The translations under genes were made by a program, and so were the position numbers. Below, piece after piece: positions 8,875-20,217 of a DNA stretch of 36,049 nt (within the stretch, counting starts at the first letter, position 1; each line of letters starts with the position of its first letter). Source of the DNA: Synechococcales cyanobacterium SupBloom_Metag_052 (GTDB lineage Bacteria; Cyanobacteriota; Cyanobacteriia; PCC-6307; Cyanobiaceae); the NCBI GenBank assembly GCA_016463595.1, contig JAEMQZ010000012.1, positions 1 through 36,049 on the forward strand. Direction: 5' to 3'. The notes below the pieces were generated by a model that was not told the origin of the DNA, ran no database searches, and saw nothing but the letters and a program-made list of their open reading frames with translations.

Positions 8875-9234
8875 TCAGTCGGCGCTGGTTTGGGCGGAGG
8901 TTTGGCCGGCCGCGGGCAGCAGGCCCAACTGGGCATCGACGGCGGCCCGGTAGCGCTGCACGTCCTCTTCGAGCTCCTGGATCCGCACCTGCTGGGCGGC
9001 GACTTCGCCCGGGTTGCTGAGGGTTTCCACCTTTTTCACCACCCCGCTCCAGACGGCGAACACCCAGGCCGCCGTGGCGCCAAGGCCACCAACCAGCAGC
9101 AGCAGGGCGGCCAGGGGCAGGGTGGTGCTAACGCCGGGCAGGAATTTCACGGTGGTGGCCGCCGTGTTCTCCAGGGTGAACATCACCGTGGCCAGACCAA
9201 AACTGAAGATCAACAGGAAGTTCAGCTGGCGCAT
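8875..9234 (-). CDS. LapA-domain (DUF1049) small membrane protein
   Basis: A 119-residue protein with two hydrophobic segments (about residues 5-22 and 36-60) separated by a short polar loop, followed by a helical, probably coiled-coil tail (VKKVETLSNPGEVAAQQVRIQELEEDVQRYRAAV) and a Ser/Gln/Ala-rich end. This matches LapA/DUF1049 proteins, which in enterobacteria act in LPS assembly with LapB; the cyanobacterial role is not known. N-in/C-in topology is expected. It lies between scpA and ndhD on the same strand with gaps of 116 and 86 bp. Confidence 0.8.
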   Translation of the reverse strand: MRQLNFLLIFSFGLATVMFTLENTAATTVKFLPGVSTTLPLAALLLLVGGLGATAAWVFAVWSGVVKKVETLSNPGEVAAQQVRIQELEEDVQRYRAAVDAQLGLLPAAGQTSAQTSAD

Positions 9235-9320
9235 GGCTCAAGGCTGGGTTTGCTGACGTTGCGAGCGTAAGGACGTTGCCCCGGTTCTGGTGAAGGGGCG
9301 GGCCCTGCCGCAGAGGTTCG

Positions 9321-11030
9321 TTACCCGGCTAGGGCCGGGGCCTGGAGCCGGGCCTGCGGCAGCAGCTCGGCCATGGGGGAGAGGCGGATCAGGCCAGGGG
9401 TGGGGGGATGGATCACCTTGGCCATGGCCAAGGTCTCACGTTGCACCAGGGCTTCAATCGAGGCCCGGTAGCTGTCGGTGAGGATCCGGGGATAGAGGCC
9501 GATGCCGATGATTGGCACCAGCAGACAGCTAATGATGTAGATCTCGCGGGGTTCGGCGTCCACCAGTTGGTTGTGGGCGGCCAGCTCGGCGTTTTCCTTG
9601 CCGAAGAAGATTTCCCGCAGCATTGAGAGCAGGTAGACCGGGGTGAGGATCACGCCGATCGCCGCCAGCACCGACATCACAATCCGGAAGGTGAGTGAGT
9701 AGGCCTCGCTGGTGGCAAAGCCCACAAACACCATCAGCTCGGAAACAAAACCGCTCATGCCGGGCAGGGCCAGGGAGGCCAGGGAGCAGATCGTCCAGAG
9801 GGCAAACATTTTGCGCATCTTCTGGCCCACCCCACCCATCTCATCGAGCTGCAGGGTGTGGGTGCGGTCGTAGGTGGCGCCCACCAGGAAGAAGAGACTG
9901 GCGCCGATCAGGCCATGACTCACCATCTGCAACATGGCGCCGCTGGTGCCCAGGGGGCTGAAACTACCAATGCCAATCAGCACAAAGCCCATGTGGCTAA
10001 TCGAGCTGTAGGCGATCTTGCGCTTGAGATTGCGCTGGGCAAAGGAGGTGAGGGCCGCATAGATGATGTTCACCACGCCCAGCACCACCAGCAAGGGGGC
10101 GAAATGGGCGTGGGCCTCCGGCAGCAGCTGCACATTGAACCGCAGCAGGGCGTAGCCGCCCATCTTCAGCAGGATGCCTGCCAGCAACATATGCACCGGC
10201 GCCGTGGCCTCGCCATGGGCATCGGGCAGCCAGGTATGGAGGGGCACGATCGGCAACTTGACGCCAAAGGCAATCAGCAGGCCGGCATAACAGAGCATTT
10301 GGAACTTCTCGGGGAAGTCCTTGGCCATTAAGGCCGTGAATTCAAAGGTGGGGGCGCCACCGCCGTAGAAGGCCATGGCCAGGGCCGCCAGCAGGATGAA
10401 AACCGAGCCCCCGGCCGTGTAGAGGATGAACTTTGTGGCCGCGTATTGGCGTTTTTTGGCCCCCCAGATCGCCAGTAGTAGGTACACCGGCAGCAGCTCC
10501 AGCTCCCAAGCCAGGAAGAAGAGCAGCATGTCCTGCACGGCAAACACGGCGATTTGGCCGCCAGCCATGGCCAGGATCAGGAAATAAAAGAGCCTTGGTT
10601 TGAAGGTCACCGGCCAGGCCGCCAGCACCGCCAGGGCCGTGATGAAGCTGGTGAGCAGGATCAGGGGCATGGACAGGCCATCGGCGCCCACGGACCAGGC
10701 CAGGCCCAGGTTGGGTAGCCAGGACACCCGTTCGACCAGCTGCAGGCCCTCCACCGCCGGGTCGTAGCCGTTGAGGTAGCCCCCCACCGTCAGCAGGAAA
10801 GTCGCTAGGGCAATCCCTAGGGCATACCAACGGATCGTCTTGCCATCGCCCGGATCGGGGATGAAGGGGATCAGCAGGGCGGCGGCGATCGGGAACAGGA
10901 TCGAGGCGCTTAGCCAGGGAAAGGCTTGCAGGCCCGAAGGCTCCAGGCCTGAGCTTTGCAGGCCCAGCACTAGGGGCGTCAGCGTCGCCAGGACCGTCGC
11001 ACCCTGGGACAGGGTGAAGTCAACAAACAC
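9321..11030 (-). CDS. ndhD: NDH-1 subunit 4 (NdhD1 type), antiporter-like
   Basis: NuoM/ND4-like proton-pumping subunit of the membrane arm. The 569 residues have about 14 hydrophobic helices and the Mrp/NDH core: [33 protein letters not shown] (the conserved Glu region and Lys), [16 protein letters not shown]-like [18 protein letters not shown], and [21 protein letters not shown]. Pairing with ndhF next to NnrU and rbcR suggests the D1/F1 pair of NDH-1L (respiration and PSI cyclic flow), not the CO2-uptake D3/D4 forms. The longest frame starts at GTG 11030; the first ~35 residues are poorly conserved, so the true start may be later. It lies 96 bp downstream of ndhF. Confidence 0.94.
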   Translation of the reverse strand: MFVDFTLSQGATVLATLTPLVLGLQSSGLEPSGLQAFPWLSASILFPIAAALLIPFIPDPGDGKTIRWYALGIALATFLLTVGGYLNGYDPAVEGLQLVERVSWLPNLGLAWSVGADGLSMPLILLTSFITALAVLAAWPVTFKPRLFYFLILAMAGGQIAVFAVQDMLLFFLAWELELLPVYLLLAIWGAKKRQYAATKFILYTAGGSVFILLAALAMAFYGGGAPTFEFTALMAKDFPEKFQMLCYAGLLIAFGVKLPIVPLHTWLPDAHGEATAPVHMLLAGILLKMGGYALLRFNVQLLPEAHAHFAPLLVVLGVVNIIYAALTSFAQRNLKRKIAYSSISHMGFVLIGIGSFSPLGTSGAMLQMVSHGLIGASLFFLVGATYDRTHTLQLDEMGGVGQKMRKMFALWTICSLASLALPGMSGFVSELMVFVGFATSEAYSLTFRIVMSVLAAIGVILTPVYLLSMLREIFFGKENAELAAHNQLVDAEPREIYIISCLLVPIIGIGLYPRILTDSYRASIEALVQRETLAMAKVIHPPTPGLIRLSPMAELLPQARLQAPALAG

Positions 11031-11126
11031 AGGTCAGGCTGGACGATCTGCCTGAAGTGTAGAAATCATTGACAGCGCTGGCAGAAGCCTATAGGCGAAA
11101 CCACACGCGCGCTAGGCCCGTTGGCC

Positions 11127-13139
11127 TCAGCCCAGCACGCTGAACAGGGCCACCAGGGCGATCACACCGCCAAACACGATCAGGGCATAGAACTGGGCCC
11201 GGCCGGTTTCGAAATACTTCAGCCCTTCGCCGCTGCCCAGGGTGATCAGGCCGGTGAGGTTGACGACCCCATCGACCACCTTGGAATCGACTTCGAGCAC
11301 CTGGCGGGCCAACTTGCGGCTGCCCTGGACAAACAGTTTGTCGTTGATGTCGTCCAAGTACCACTTATTGGCCAGGAAAGCATTGAGGGCCGGGAAGCGG
11401 GCCGCCACGACCTGGCCCAGGTCCACTTTGTGCAGGGCGTAGGCCGCCACAGCTAGGCCAATGCCCACCAAGGAGACGGCCACCGAGGCGCCGGCCAGGG
11501 GCAGGAACTCGCCCCAGCTGAAGTGGGCTGCCATTTCAGCGGCCTCCTCGGGATCCAGCAGGCTGGCAAAGCGGCTGTTCCAAGGGGTGCCTAACAGGCC
11601 TATGAGCACCGACGGCACCGCCAGCACCACCAACGGCATGGCCATTTGCCAGCCCGATTCGTGGGGATGGCTGGCGTGCTGGCCAGCGCCATGGCTGCCA
11701 TCAACGGCAGGGGCCTTGCCGGCGGCCGCCAGCAGGGTGGCCTGGATGGCGGAATCGTTGCCGCGGAACTGGCCCTCAAAGGTGAGGAAGTAGAGGCGGA
11801 ACATGTAGAAGGCGGTCATGCCGGCGGTGATGAAACCGGCCAGCCAGAGAATCGGGAAACTGCCGAAGGCCTGGCCAAGAATCTCGTCCTTGCTCCAGAA
11901 GCCGGCCAGGGGTGGGATGCCGCTGATCGCCACGCAGCCGATCAGGAAGGTGCCGGCGGTCACGGGCATGAATTTGCGCAGGCCGCCCATCAGGCGCATG
12001 TCCTGGGCCAGCACCGGTTCGTGACCCACCACCTCTTCCATGGCGTGGATCACCGAGCCCGAGCCCAGAAACAGCATCGCCTTGAAGAAGGCATGGGTAA
12101 CCAGGTGGAACATGCCGGCCACTGGCGCGCCGCAACCCATGGCCAACATCATGTAGCCGAGCTGGGAAACGGTGCTGTAGGCCAGCCCCTTTTTCAGGTC
12201 CATCTGGGTGAGGGCGATCGTGGCCCCCAGCACCAGGGTGATCGTGCCAACCACGGCAATCACCAGCTGCACCTGGGGAAAGGGTGCATACACGGGCTGG
12301 AGTCGGGCCACCAAAAAGACGCCCGCCGCCACCATCGTGGCGGCATGGATCAGGGCCGAGATCGGGGTGGGGCCCTCCATGGCATCGGGCAGCCACACGT
12401 GCAGGGGGAACTGGGCCGATTTGGCCATGGGGCCCATGAACACCAGCAGGCAGAGCAGGATCGCCGCGGCGTTGGGGAGGCTGCCGCCTGCTACGGCCTC
12501 CTGCAGACGGGAGCCGATCTCCTCAAAGCCAAAACTGCCCGTGGCCCAGAACAGCCCCAGGATCCCCAGCAGCAGGCCGAAGTCGCCCACCCGGTTGACC
12601 ACAAAAGCCTTCTGGGCGGCGTTGGCGGCGCCGTCGCGGTCGTACCAGAAGCCCACGAGCAGGTAGGAGCACATGCCCACCAGCTCCCAAAACACATAGA
12701 TCTCCAGCAGGTTGGGGCTGATCACCAGGCCCAGCATCGAGCTGCTAAACAGGGCCAGATAGGTGAAAAAGCGCACATAGCCCTGGTCGTGGGCCATGTA
12801 GCCATCGGAATAGACCATCACCAACAGGGCGATGGTGGTAACCAGGGCCAGCATCACGGCCCCGAGCGGGTCGACCCGGAAGCCCATCTGCAGGTTGAAC
12901 GTGCCGGCGCTGGCCCAGTTGAACAACAGTTCTGTGGGGCCGGCTCCGGCCAGCTGCTGGGCCAGGATCGTGTAGCTGAGAACGGCTGAGGCCCCCACAC
13001 AGCTGATCAGGAACACCGCAATCGGCTTGCGTAGCCGGTTGATCGTGCGGTTAAAGCTGATCAGACCAAGGCCCACCAGGCAGGCCCCCGCCAGGGGCAG
13101 CACCGGGATCAACCAGGCAAGGGGAGCGGCCGAGTCCAT
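11127..13139 (-). CDS. ndhF: NDH-1 subunit 5 (NdhF1 type), antiporter-like
   Basis: NuoL/ND5-like distal proton-pumping subunit. The 670-residue length is typical of NdhF1. Conserved stretches are visible: MVYSDGYMAHDQGYVRFFTYLALFSSSMLGLV, FWELVGMCSYLLVGFW (Glu), FPLHVWLPDAMEGPTPISALIHAATMVAAGVFLVAR and DLKKGLAYSTVSQLGYMMLA. Next comes the long C-terminal part with the lateral helix region, containing a His/Gly-rich loop near residues 465-480 (GSHGAGQHASHPHE). The ATG at 13139 gives the usual N-terminus. It is upstream of ndhD on the same strand, forming a probable ndhF-ndhD transcript. Confidence 0.95.
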   Translation of the reverse strand: MDSAAPLAWLIPVLPLAGACLVGLGLISFNRTINRLRKPIAVFLISCVGASAVLSYTILAQQLAGAGPTELLFNWASAGTFNLQMGFRVDPLGAVMLALVTTIALLVMVYSDGYMAHDQGYVRFFTYLALFSSSMLGLVISPNLLEIYVFWELVGMCSYLLVGFWYDRDGAANAAQKAFVVNRVGDFGLLLGILGLFWATGSFGFEEIGSRLQEAVAGGSLPNAAAILLCLLVFMGPMAKSAQFPLHVWLPDAMEGPTPISALIHAATMVAAGVFLVARLQPVYAPFPQVQLVIAVVGTITLVLGATIALTQMDLKKGLAYSTVSQLGYMMLAMGCGAPVAGMFHLVTHAFFKAMLFLGSGSVIHAMEEVVGHEPVLAQDMRLMGGLRKFMPVTAGTFLIGCVAISGIPPLAGFWSKDEILGQAFGSFPILWLAGFITAGMTAFYMFRLYFLTFEGQFRGNDSAIQATLLAAAGKAPAVDGSHGAGQHASHPHESGWQMAMPLVVLAVPSVLIGLLGTPWNSRFASLLDPEEAAEMAAHFSWGEFLPLAGASVAVSLVGIGLAVAAYALHKVDLGQVVAARFPALNAFLANKWYLDDINDKLFVQGSRKLARQVLEVDSKVVDGVVNLTGLITLGSGEGLKYFETGRAQFYALIVFGGVIALVALFSVLG

Positions 13140-13219
13140 CCAGCACAGGCTTTAAGCGGTTTGACTCTAGGCAGCCTCTGGAGCTTGTCCTGCCCTTTTG
13201 CGGGGAGGTGTGGGTTCCC

Positions 13220-13987
13220 TCAGCCCAGCAGCCGTTGCAGGGGACTGGCCAAAAAGGCGTGGGCGCCGGCGCCGATGAAGCGGTGGGCCCACCAGAAGAT
13301 CGCTACGGCGATGGCGATGCCCAGCTGGGCCGGCCTTAGGAACTCAGTCCAGACAAGCTGTTGGCGGCCATCGAGCACGGCCTGGAAGGGCCACACCGAG
13401 GTTTGGGCCTGGAGCTCCAAGAAGGCTTCACCAAAGCGTTGCTGCAGGCGCCGATCGCCATGCCACACGGCAAAGAGGTGGTGAACGATCAGGCCGAGGC
13501 TGGTAACCACCATGAAGCTGCTGCCGATCCAGAGCAGGTGGGTGGCGCACCAGAGCACCTGGCCGACGGCCTGGGGGTGGCGACTGATGCGGATGATCCC
13601 GGTGGCGTAGAGGCGCACTTGGGGCTTGAGCACCGCCGGGATCTCCAGCAGGTTGTAGGTGGCCGGATAGAGAAATAGGAAGCTGATGGCGGTGCCGCCC
13701 CAGACCAGGGGCACGATCCAGGGCTGGTCCTGGAGGTTCCAGAGCCGCAGGCCGTCGAAACGGTGGGCCAGGAAGTAGCCGATCACGATCACCGCTGAGG
13801 GGATGCTCAGGCCGGCGAACAGCAGGCGCCAGGCGCGCTCGCCGATGCGCTCCACCCCCCAACTGCGCAGGGCGGCCCCGCCGCTGTGGATCAGGGCAAA
13901 TGCCAGCAGCAGGGCCAGCATCACCAGGCTGCTGTGGTGCAGCGCCCCGGGCGGGGTGGCAGTAGCGGCGCAGGCAAGAGGCGGCAT
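13220..13987 (-). CDS. NnrU-family membrane protein, 15-cis-zeta-carotene isomerase-like
   Basis: A 255-residue polytopic membrane protein with about six hydrophobic helices. The NnrU Pfam family includes plant Z-ISO, a haem-containing enzyme that isomerises the 15-cis bond of zeta-carotene between phytoene desaturase and zeta-carotene desaturase. Candidate haem/active-site histidines are in [10 protein letters not shown] near the N-terminus, [21 protein letters not shown] in the middle and [13 protein letters not shown]. In this window pds and crtB lie 2.4 kb away, which fits a carotenoid role, but NnrU proteins are also linked to nitric-oxide reduction in other bacteria. It sits upstream of ndhF on the same strand and is divergent from rbcR. 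Confidence 0.8.
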   Translation of the reverse strand: MPPLACAATATPPGALHHSSLVMLALLLAFALIHSGGAALRSWGVERIGERAWRLLFAGLSIPSAVIVIGYFLAHRFDGLRLWNLQDQPWIVPLVWGGTAISFLFLYPATYNLLEIPAVLKPQVRLYATGIIRISRHPQAVGQVLWCATHLLWIGSSFMVVTSLGLIVHHLFAVWHGDRRLQQRFGEAFLELQAQTSVWPFQAVLDGRQQLVWTEFLRPAQLGIAIAVAIFWWAHRFIGAGAHAFLASPLQRLLG

Positions 13988-14080
13988 GGTGATGACAAGC
14001 AGTGTCAGATTCTGGCGAATGGGGATCCCCGCCTAGAGTTGCCATTCGACTGCCGGTGCGAGCCTCCATCGGGCCACTCC

Positions 14081-15043
14081 ATGGCTGATCTGCCGTTCAC
14101 CCTTGACCAGCTGCGCATCCTGCGGGCCATTGCCAGTGAAGGCAGCTTCAAAAAAGCGGCCGACAGCTTGTATGTCACCCAGCCAGCGGTGAGCCTCCAG
14201 ATCCAGAACCTGGAGAAGCAGCTCGATGTCTCCCTGTTCGATCGTGGCGGGCGCAAGGCCCAGCTCACCGAAGCGGGCCACCTGCTGCTCAGCTACTGCG
14301 ACCGCATTCTCAGCCAGTGCCAGGAGGCCTGCCGCGCCCTCGACGACCTCCATCACCTGCGCGGCGGCTCCCTAGTGGTGGGCGCCAGCCAGACCACCGG
14401 CACCTACCTGATGCCGCGCATGATCGGCCTGTTTCGCCAGAAGTATCCCGAGGTGGCGGTGCAACTGCAGGTGCATAGCACCCGTCGCACGGGTTGGAGC
14501 GTGGCCAATGGCCAGGTGGATCTGGCGATCATTGGCGGCGAGCTGCCCGCCGACCTCAACGACCTCCTCCAGGTGGTGCCCTATGCCAGTGATGAGCTGG
14601 CCCTGGTGCTGCCGGTGAAACATCCCCTGGCCCGGCTGGGGGAGCTCAGCAAGGACGACCTCTACCGGCTTGGGTTTGTCTGCCTTGATGCCCAGTCCAC
14701 CACCCGCAAGATGGTGGACCAGCTGCTAGCCAGATCGGGCCTGGACGTGGGTCGGCTCAAGATCGAGATGGAGCTCAATTCCCTTGAAGCGATCAAGAAC
14801 GCCGTGCAAAGCGGCCTGGGGGCCGCCTTCCTGCCGGTGGTCTCGATTGAACGGGAGTTGGCGGCCGGCACGATTTTCCGGCCGATGCTGGCCGACCTGC
14901 AGGTGCGCCGCCAACTCAAGTTGATTACCCATCCGGCCCGCTATTGCTCCAGGGCCGCAGAAGCCTTCCGCCGCGAAATTTTGCCCGTTTTCGCCAGCCC
15001 CGATAGCCCCCTGCGCCAACCCCAAGCCCAGTCCCTGGGCTGA
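14081..15043 (+). CDS. rbcR: LysR-type regulator RbcR (Ycf30)
   Basis: LysR family activator of 320 residues. The N-terminal winged HTH is [41 protein letters not shown] (about residues 5-50), followed by the linker helix and the periplasmic-binding-like effector domain ([54 protein letters not shown]). This is the RbcR/Ycf30 branch, which controls RuBisCO and carboxysome genes and is found in cyanobacteria and red-lineage plastids. NdhR/CcmR and CmpR are close paralogues, but the ndhF/NnrU neighbourhood fits RbcR. The ATG at 14081 gives the standard [11 protein letters not shown] start; upstream in-frame codons are not conserved. A 93-bp divergent gap separates it from the NnrU gene. Confidence 0.9.
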   Translation: MADLPFTLDQLRILRAIASEGSFKKAADSLYVTQPAVSLQIQNLEKQLDVSLFDRGGRKAQLTEAGHLLLSYCDRILSQCQEACRALDDLHHLRGGSLVVGASQTTGTYLMPRMIGLFRQKYPEVAVQLQVHSTRRTGWSVANGQVDLAIIGGELPADLNDLLQVVPYASDELALVLPVKHPLARLGELSKDDLYRLGFVCLDAQSTTRKMVDQLLARSGLDVGRLKIEMELNSLEAIKNAVQSGLGAAFLPVVSIERELAAGTIFRPMLADLQVRRQLKLITHPARYCSRAAEAFRREILPVFASPDSPLRQPQAQSLG

Positions 15044-15114
15044 ATACAAGCGTTTTAGCCAACGAACGCAAGCAGCTCTGGACCTTTAAAAGGGGGGCTT
15101 TGGCTTGAAGTTAG

Positions 15115-15807
15115 TTAGAACTTATCCGCTTCTGGCGTGAGTCCGGCGGTGTCATCAGCGACACCCTTGGTTTGGAATTTGTTATCGACGATGTCGGACT
15201 GATAGACGCAGCGCACTTCGGGTTTGTCCTTGACCGAGCCCGTATAGGCGAAGGTATTCATCCGTTGTTTGCACTCGCGGATCTGTTCGCCCGTGATTGC
15301 CCCTTGTTTCTGCAGCACGGCCCAGTTTTCGCGGCGAATGACGCAGCCCGGTTGCAGCTTCGGCTGGGTCACGAAACTGGTTGACGGGTTCATGGTTGTG
15401 TACATCTGCAGGTCCATCACGAAGGCACTGGCACCCCACTGCTTGCAGAATTCCGGGTCCGCCACGGCCATATCGAGCTGCTGGCTGCTGGCGATGTTGC
15501 CCTGGTCTCCCTGGGTATTGCTGGAGATTGTCACGCCCACGCCGATTCCCAGCACCAGCACCCCGGCCAGCACCGCAATTCTCGCCACGTTGAACGGAGT
15601 CGGGCCGCCGCCGTTTCCATCGGGCCCACCTTGGCCACCGCCAGACCCGTTGCCATTGCCGGAACGGCCTGGCTGGCGCGGCGCGGCTCGGTCTGGGTCG
15701 CCATAGGACTCGCGTTCGTCGTAGCCGTAGGCCCGCCGGCCAGGGCCATTGCCTGTGGAGCGGCCGCCGCGGGCGGGCGGTGGATCGTTGCGATAGGAGC
15801 GGCTCAT
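15115..15807 (-). CDS. DUF3172 membrane-anchored protein of unknown function
   Basis: A 230-residue protein. Residues 1-70 are Arg/Gly/Asn/Pro-rich and probably disordered; a single transmembrane helix spans about 75-96; a soluble C-terminal domain of about 130 residues follows with four cysteines (121, 155, 179, 200) that could form two disulphides if exported. I recognise it as DUF3172, found across cyanobacteria, with no established function. The ATG overlaps the ndhM stop by 4 bp (15804-15807), so it is translated from the ndhM message. The Asn/Gly-rich N-terminus looks cytosolic, which puts the conserved domain in the lumen or periplasm. A role linked to NDH-1 is inferred only from the coupling. 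Confidence 0.88.
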   Translation of the reverse strand: MSRSYRNDPPPARGGRSTGNGPGRRAYGYDERESYGDPDRAAPRQPGRSGNGNGSGGGQGGPDGNGGGPTPFNVARIAVLAGVLVLGIGVGVTISSNTQGDQGNIASSQQLDMAVADPEFCKQWGASAFVMDLQMYTTMNPSTSFVTQPKLQPGCVIRRENWAVLQKQGAITGEQIRECKQRMNTFAYTGSVKDKPEVRCVYQSDIVDNKFQTKGVADDTAGLTPEADKF

Positions 15808-16157
15808 CCCTGCGCCTGCTCCGGGCTGCGGGGCAGGCCCATCGAATAATTCAGCACCCGGGCGTCGGGGTTGTAGCGCAACTCCCCGGCTTGCAGCAGC
15901 TGGCGCACGGTGCCCTCCAGGTCGGAGCCGATCCGGCGCAGGGTGTAGTCGTTGAGGTCGGCGCCGGCGTGGCTGGCCACCAGATCCCGGAAGCGCTGCT
16001 GCAGCTTCTCCAGCACCTGGGCATCCCAGAGGAATTCGTTATCGGGATCCACGTCCATGGTCAGCTGGCTGGCATCGGCCACCAGCTGGCCGTCTTCAAC
16101 CCGGGCGGTGAACAGCCGGATGTGGCGGGTCGTCGATTTGATCAGGGTGTCAGCCAT
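15804..16157 (-). CDS. ndhM: NDH-1 subunit M (NdhM)
   Basis: Oxygenic-photosynthesis-specific subunit of NDH-1, located in the peripheral arm and needed to assemble the ferredoxin-accepting complex. The 117 residues read as a typical Ndh[48 protein letters not shown] and [44 protein letters not shown]. It has no membrane segment. First gene of a two-gene minus-strand unit with DUF3172. The 258-bp region upstream is shared with the divergent pds gene and must carry both promoters. Confidence 0.96.
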   Translation of the reverse strand: MADTLIKSTTRHIRLFTARVEDGQLVADASQLTMDVDPDNEFLWDAQVLEKLQQRFRDLVASHAGADLNDYTLRRIGSDLEGTVRQLLQAGELRYNPDARVLNYSMGLPRSPEQAQG

Positions 16158-16283
16158 GGCCCCAGGGCAGTGCCCAGTCGCGAGCTTCTGCTCAGTTTAG
16201 GAACCCTGCCTGCTGGCTGGCTCCTTGGGGCGCGGAACCGGCCACCTGTTTGCCCGTGCGGGCGTCAAGAAGCCTGGGGCTGA

Positions 16284-17834
<1,551 letters not shown>

Positions 17835-17836
17835 GC

Positions 17837-18781
17837 GTGGGACTGGCTTCATCAGCGGGATCTGCAGGGGGATCAGCCGGCCTGGAGCTAGGGCTGGGCC
17901 AGGCCTATGAGGCCTGCCGGCAAGAAACGGCCCAGTGGGCCAAAACCTTCTATCTGGGCACCCTGTTGATGCCCCAAGCCAAACGCCGAGCGATCTGGGC
18001 GATCTACGTCTGGTGTCGCCGCACCGACGAGCTGATGGACAGCCCTGAGGCCCAGCAGCGCCCGGTGCGTGAATTGTCGGAGCGCCTCGATGCCTGGGAA
18101 GGTCGCACTCGCCGCCTGTTTGAAGGCCATGTCAGCGATGACCTCGATCGCGTGATGGTGGATACCTTGGAGCGCTATCCCCAGCCCCTGCAGCCCTACC
18201 TCGACATGATCGAGGGGCAGCGCATGGACCTGCTCCAGCATCGCTATGCCAGCTTTTCGGAATTGGAGCTCTATTGCTATCGGGTGGCGGGCACGGTTGG
18301 CCTGATGACCCAGGAGGTGATGGGGGTGGACCCGGCTTACACCACCGCCCCTTGGAGCGAGCGCCCCGATACGTCCGAGGCGGCCGTTGCCCTCGGCATC
18401 GCTAACCAGCTCACCAATATCCTGCGCGATGTGGGCGAGGATCGGGGTCGGGGTCGGATCTACCTGCCCTTGGATGATTTGAAGCGATTTAATTATTCCG
18501 AGGACGAGCTGCTCGCCGGCACCCTCAACGACAACTGGCGGGCCTTGATGGCCTTCCAGCTCGAGCGGGCCCGCTATTGGTTTGCCCGCTCCGAGGCTGG
18601 GGTGCGTTGGTTGGCTCCCGATGCTCGCTGGCCCGTGTGGACCTCCCTGCGGCTCTACCGGGGCATTCTCGATGTGATCGAGCGATTGAACTATGACGTG
18701 TTTAATCACCGGGCCTATGTGCCCCGGCTCGGCAAATTGCTGGAGCTTCCCTTCTCCTATGTGATTTCCCAGACCCGCTAA
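17837..18781 (+). CDS. crtB: Phytoene synthase
   Basis: Head-to-head condensation of two geranylgeranyl diphosphates to 15-cis-phytoene, the first committed carotenoid step. With GTG 17837 as start the protein has 314 residues. Both Mg-diphosphate-binding aspartate motifs are present: DELMD at 64-68 (WAIYVWCRRTDELMD) and DVGED at 198-202 (ANQLTNILRDVGEDRGRGRIYLP). The family stretch YCYRVAGTVGLM is also intact. The first ~20 residues are Gly/Ser/Ala-rich and variable; the conserved part begins at QAYEACRQET. It is separated from the pds stop by 2 bp, so the two enzymes acting in sequence are probably co-translated. It converges with an alpha/beta hydrolase gene 33 bp away. Confidence 0.97.
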   Translation: MGLASSAGSAGGSAGLELGLGQAYEACRQETAQWAKTFYLGTLLMPQAKRRAIWAIYVWCRRTDELMDSPEAQQRPVRELSERLDAWEGRTRRLFEGHVSDDLDRVMVDTLERYPQPLQPYLDMIEGQRMDLLQHRYASFSELELYCYRVAGTVGLMTQEVMGVDPAYTTAPWSERPDTSEAAVALGIANQLTNILRDVGEDRGRGRIYLPLDDLKRFNYSEDELLAGTLNDNWRALMAFQLERARYWFARSEAGVRWLAPDARWPVWTSLRLYRGILDVIERLNYDVFNHRAYVPRLGKLLELPFSYVISQTR

Positions 18782-18814
18782 CGGGGCGGTTGATAGGGGG
18801 ATGGGGATCGCTGT

Positions 18815-19744
18815 TTAGGCCTTTTGAAGCCACTCGATCAGGATTGGATTGACCTGCTCGGGGGCTTCATCGTGGGGGCAGTGGCCCAGGTTTGCTAACA
18901 CCCGCAGCTCCTGAATACACGGGAAATTCCGTTGCCATTCCCGGGCTTCAGCCACGCTCTCCCAAGGATCCGCCTCCCCCCAGAGCAGGCGCACCGGGCC
19001 CTGGAGTTGGGCCAGCAGCCCCGGGGCCAGGTGGTCGTCAAACAGGTTGACGAAGCCGCGGAAACTTTCCCTGGCGCCGGGGTCCCGGCTTGGGCCCACC
19101 AGGATCTCCACCAGGTCGTCATCGCAGTTGGCGCCACTCGGGTAGGCCTGGCTCAGCACCTGGCGCACCACGGCCGGCCGGGCCAGCAGGCTGAACAGGC
19201 TGCCGATTAACCAGCGCTGACGCACCAGGCCCATCAGCAGCGGCCGGCTCCAGCGTTGCAGGGGCGGCAGTTCTGCCAGCCGTTTGCGATCGAGGGTGCG
19301 CTGGGCGCAGTCGATCAGGATCACTTGGGCAGGGGGCTGGCCCTGCTCGGCCAGCAACCGGGCGGCATTGAGGGCTACCACGCCCCCAATCGAATTGCCG
19401 ATCAGGTGCAGGCGCAATCCAGGTGCGTCCTTAGCGATCACTTGCTGGGTGAAATCGACCACCAACGTCGCCCAGAGGTCGAAGCCGTAGGGCACCGAGT
19501 CGGGCGCGTCCGCTTCATCGGCCAGGCGTGAGCGGGGCTTGCTACTGGCCCCAAACCCAAGCAGGTCGATGGCATAAACCCGGCCCACGGCCGCTAGGGC
19601 CGGCAGGTTATGGCGCCAGTGACCCTTGGAGGCGCCAAAGCCATGAATCAACAGAATGGCCCTTCCGGCAGGGAGGCCGTCCCCGCTGGCGCAGCAGTAG
19701 CTGATTTGCTGACCCCGCCAGGTCCAGAGCTTATTAATGACCAC
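18815..19744 (-). CDS. Alpha/beta-fold hydrolase
   Basis: A 309-residue hydrolase with the complete catalytic set: oxyanion region LLIHGFGASKGHWR (about 31-44), nucleophile Ser118 in GNSIGG, acid Asp259 in WGEADPWE and His288 in NLGHCPHDE. The cap region (about 150-215) is rich in Leu/Arg. The family includes plastid pheophytinase-like and other chlorophyll- or lipid-related esterases found in cyanobacteria; the substrate is unknown. Start is GTG 19744, since no ATG lies near the conserved N-terminus (KLWTWRGQQISY). It lies 35 bp downstream of the RRM gene and may be co-transcribed with it. Confidence 0.85.
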   Translation of the reverse strand: MVINKLWTWRGQQISYCCASGDGLPAGRAILLIHGFGASKGHWRHNLPALAAVGRVYAIDLLGFGASSKPRSRLADEADAPDSVPYGFDLWATLVVDFTQQVIAKDAPGLRLHLIGNSIGGVVALNAARLLAEQGQPPAQVILIDCAQRTLDRKRLAELPPLQRWSRPLLMGLVRQRWLIGSLFSLLARPAVVRQVLSQAYPSGANCDDDLVEILVGPSRDPGARESFRGFVNLFDDHLAPGLLAQLQGPVRLLWGEADPWESVAEAREWQRNFPCIQELRVLANLGHCPHDEAPEQVNPILIEWLQKA

Positions 19745-19779
19745 AGGGGCCTAGGGGATCAGGAGGGATCCAGGTTGGC

Positions 19780-20217
19780 TCAGACGGGGGTCTTCTGGTC
19801 GGCTAGGAGGGCCTTGAGTTTGGCCAGTTCGCCGGACCAGCGGGGGTCGGGAGCGCCTTCGACGATGGTGTCGCTATGGACGACCTTGTTGATGGCCTTG
19901 CGGGCCACGGTCGAGGGGGGAGCGCCAGCGCCGGGACGGCGGTCGTTACCCGCGACGCCACTGCGGGGGTCGCGGCGCTCGGAGCGCTCGATGCGCAGGT
20001 TGTTGCCGCCAAAGTCACGGCCGTTGAGCTGCTCGATCACCTGGTCGGCGAGGGCTTCCTCTTCGACATTGGCGAACCCGAAGCCGCGGCTGGCACCGGT
20101 CTCCCGATCCTGGACGGCCTTGAAGCGCACGCCTTCGCCGACGGCGGTGAAGAGGGCTTCGAGCTCCTTGGCATCAAAGCTCTGGGGCAGGTTGCCGACG
20201 TAAAGACGAACGCTCAT
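19780..20217 (-). CDS. RRM-domain RNA-binding protein (cyanobacterial Rbp)
   Basis: A 145-residue protein with one N-terminal RNA recognition motif: RNP2 LYVGNL at residues 5-10 and RNP1 RGFGFANV at 44-51, followed by a basic segment (ERSERRDPRSG) and a conserved C-terminal helix (GELAKLKALLADQKTPV). Cyanobacterial Rbp proteins bind single-stranded RNA; some are cold-induced and some target mRNAs of photosystem core proteins to thylakoids. It is longer than the classic ~100-residue RbpA class; the C-terminal extension resembles picocyanobacterial forms. The 221-bp gap upstream toward cca gives room for its own promoter and a long leader. Confidence 0.93.
   Translation of the reverse strand: MSVRLYVGNLPQSFDAKELEALFTAVGEGVRFKAVQDRETGASRGFGFANVEEEALADQVIEQLNGRDFGGNNLRIERSERRDPRSGVAGNDRRPGAGAPPSTVARKAINKVVHSDTIVEGAPDPRWSGELAKLKALLADQKTPV

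Noticed and set aside
11087-11096. GCCTATAGGC palindrome between ndhD and ndhF
   Set aside because: Ten bases with no loop, no T-run and no partner element; expected by chance in a sequence this long.
11646-12989. 447-codon plus-strand frame inside ndhF
   Set aside because: His/Gly/Gln-rich translation with no domain, fully antisense to conserved NdhF sequence; a codon-bias shadow.
14014-14025. ATTC/GAAT dyad in the rbcR-NnrU gap as a LysR operator
   Set aside because: Arms are only four bases and it does not fit the ATTA-type RbcR consensus; too weak to annotate.
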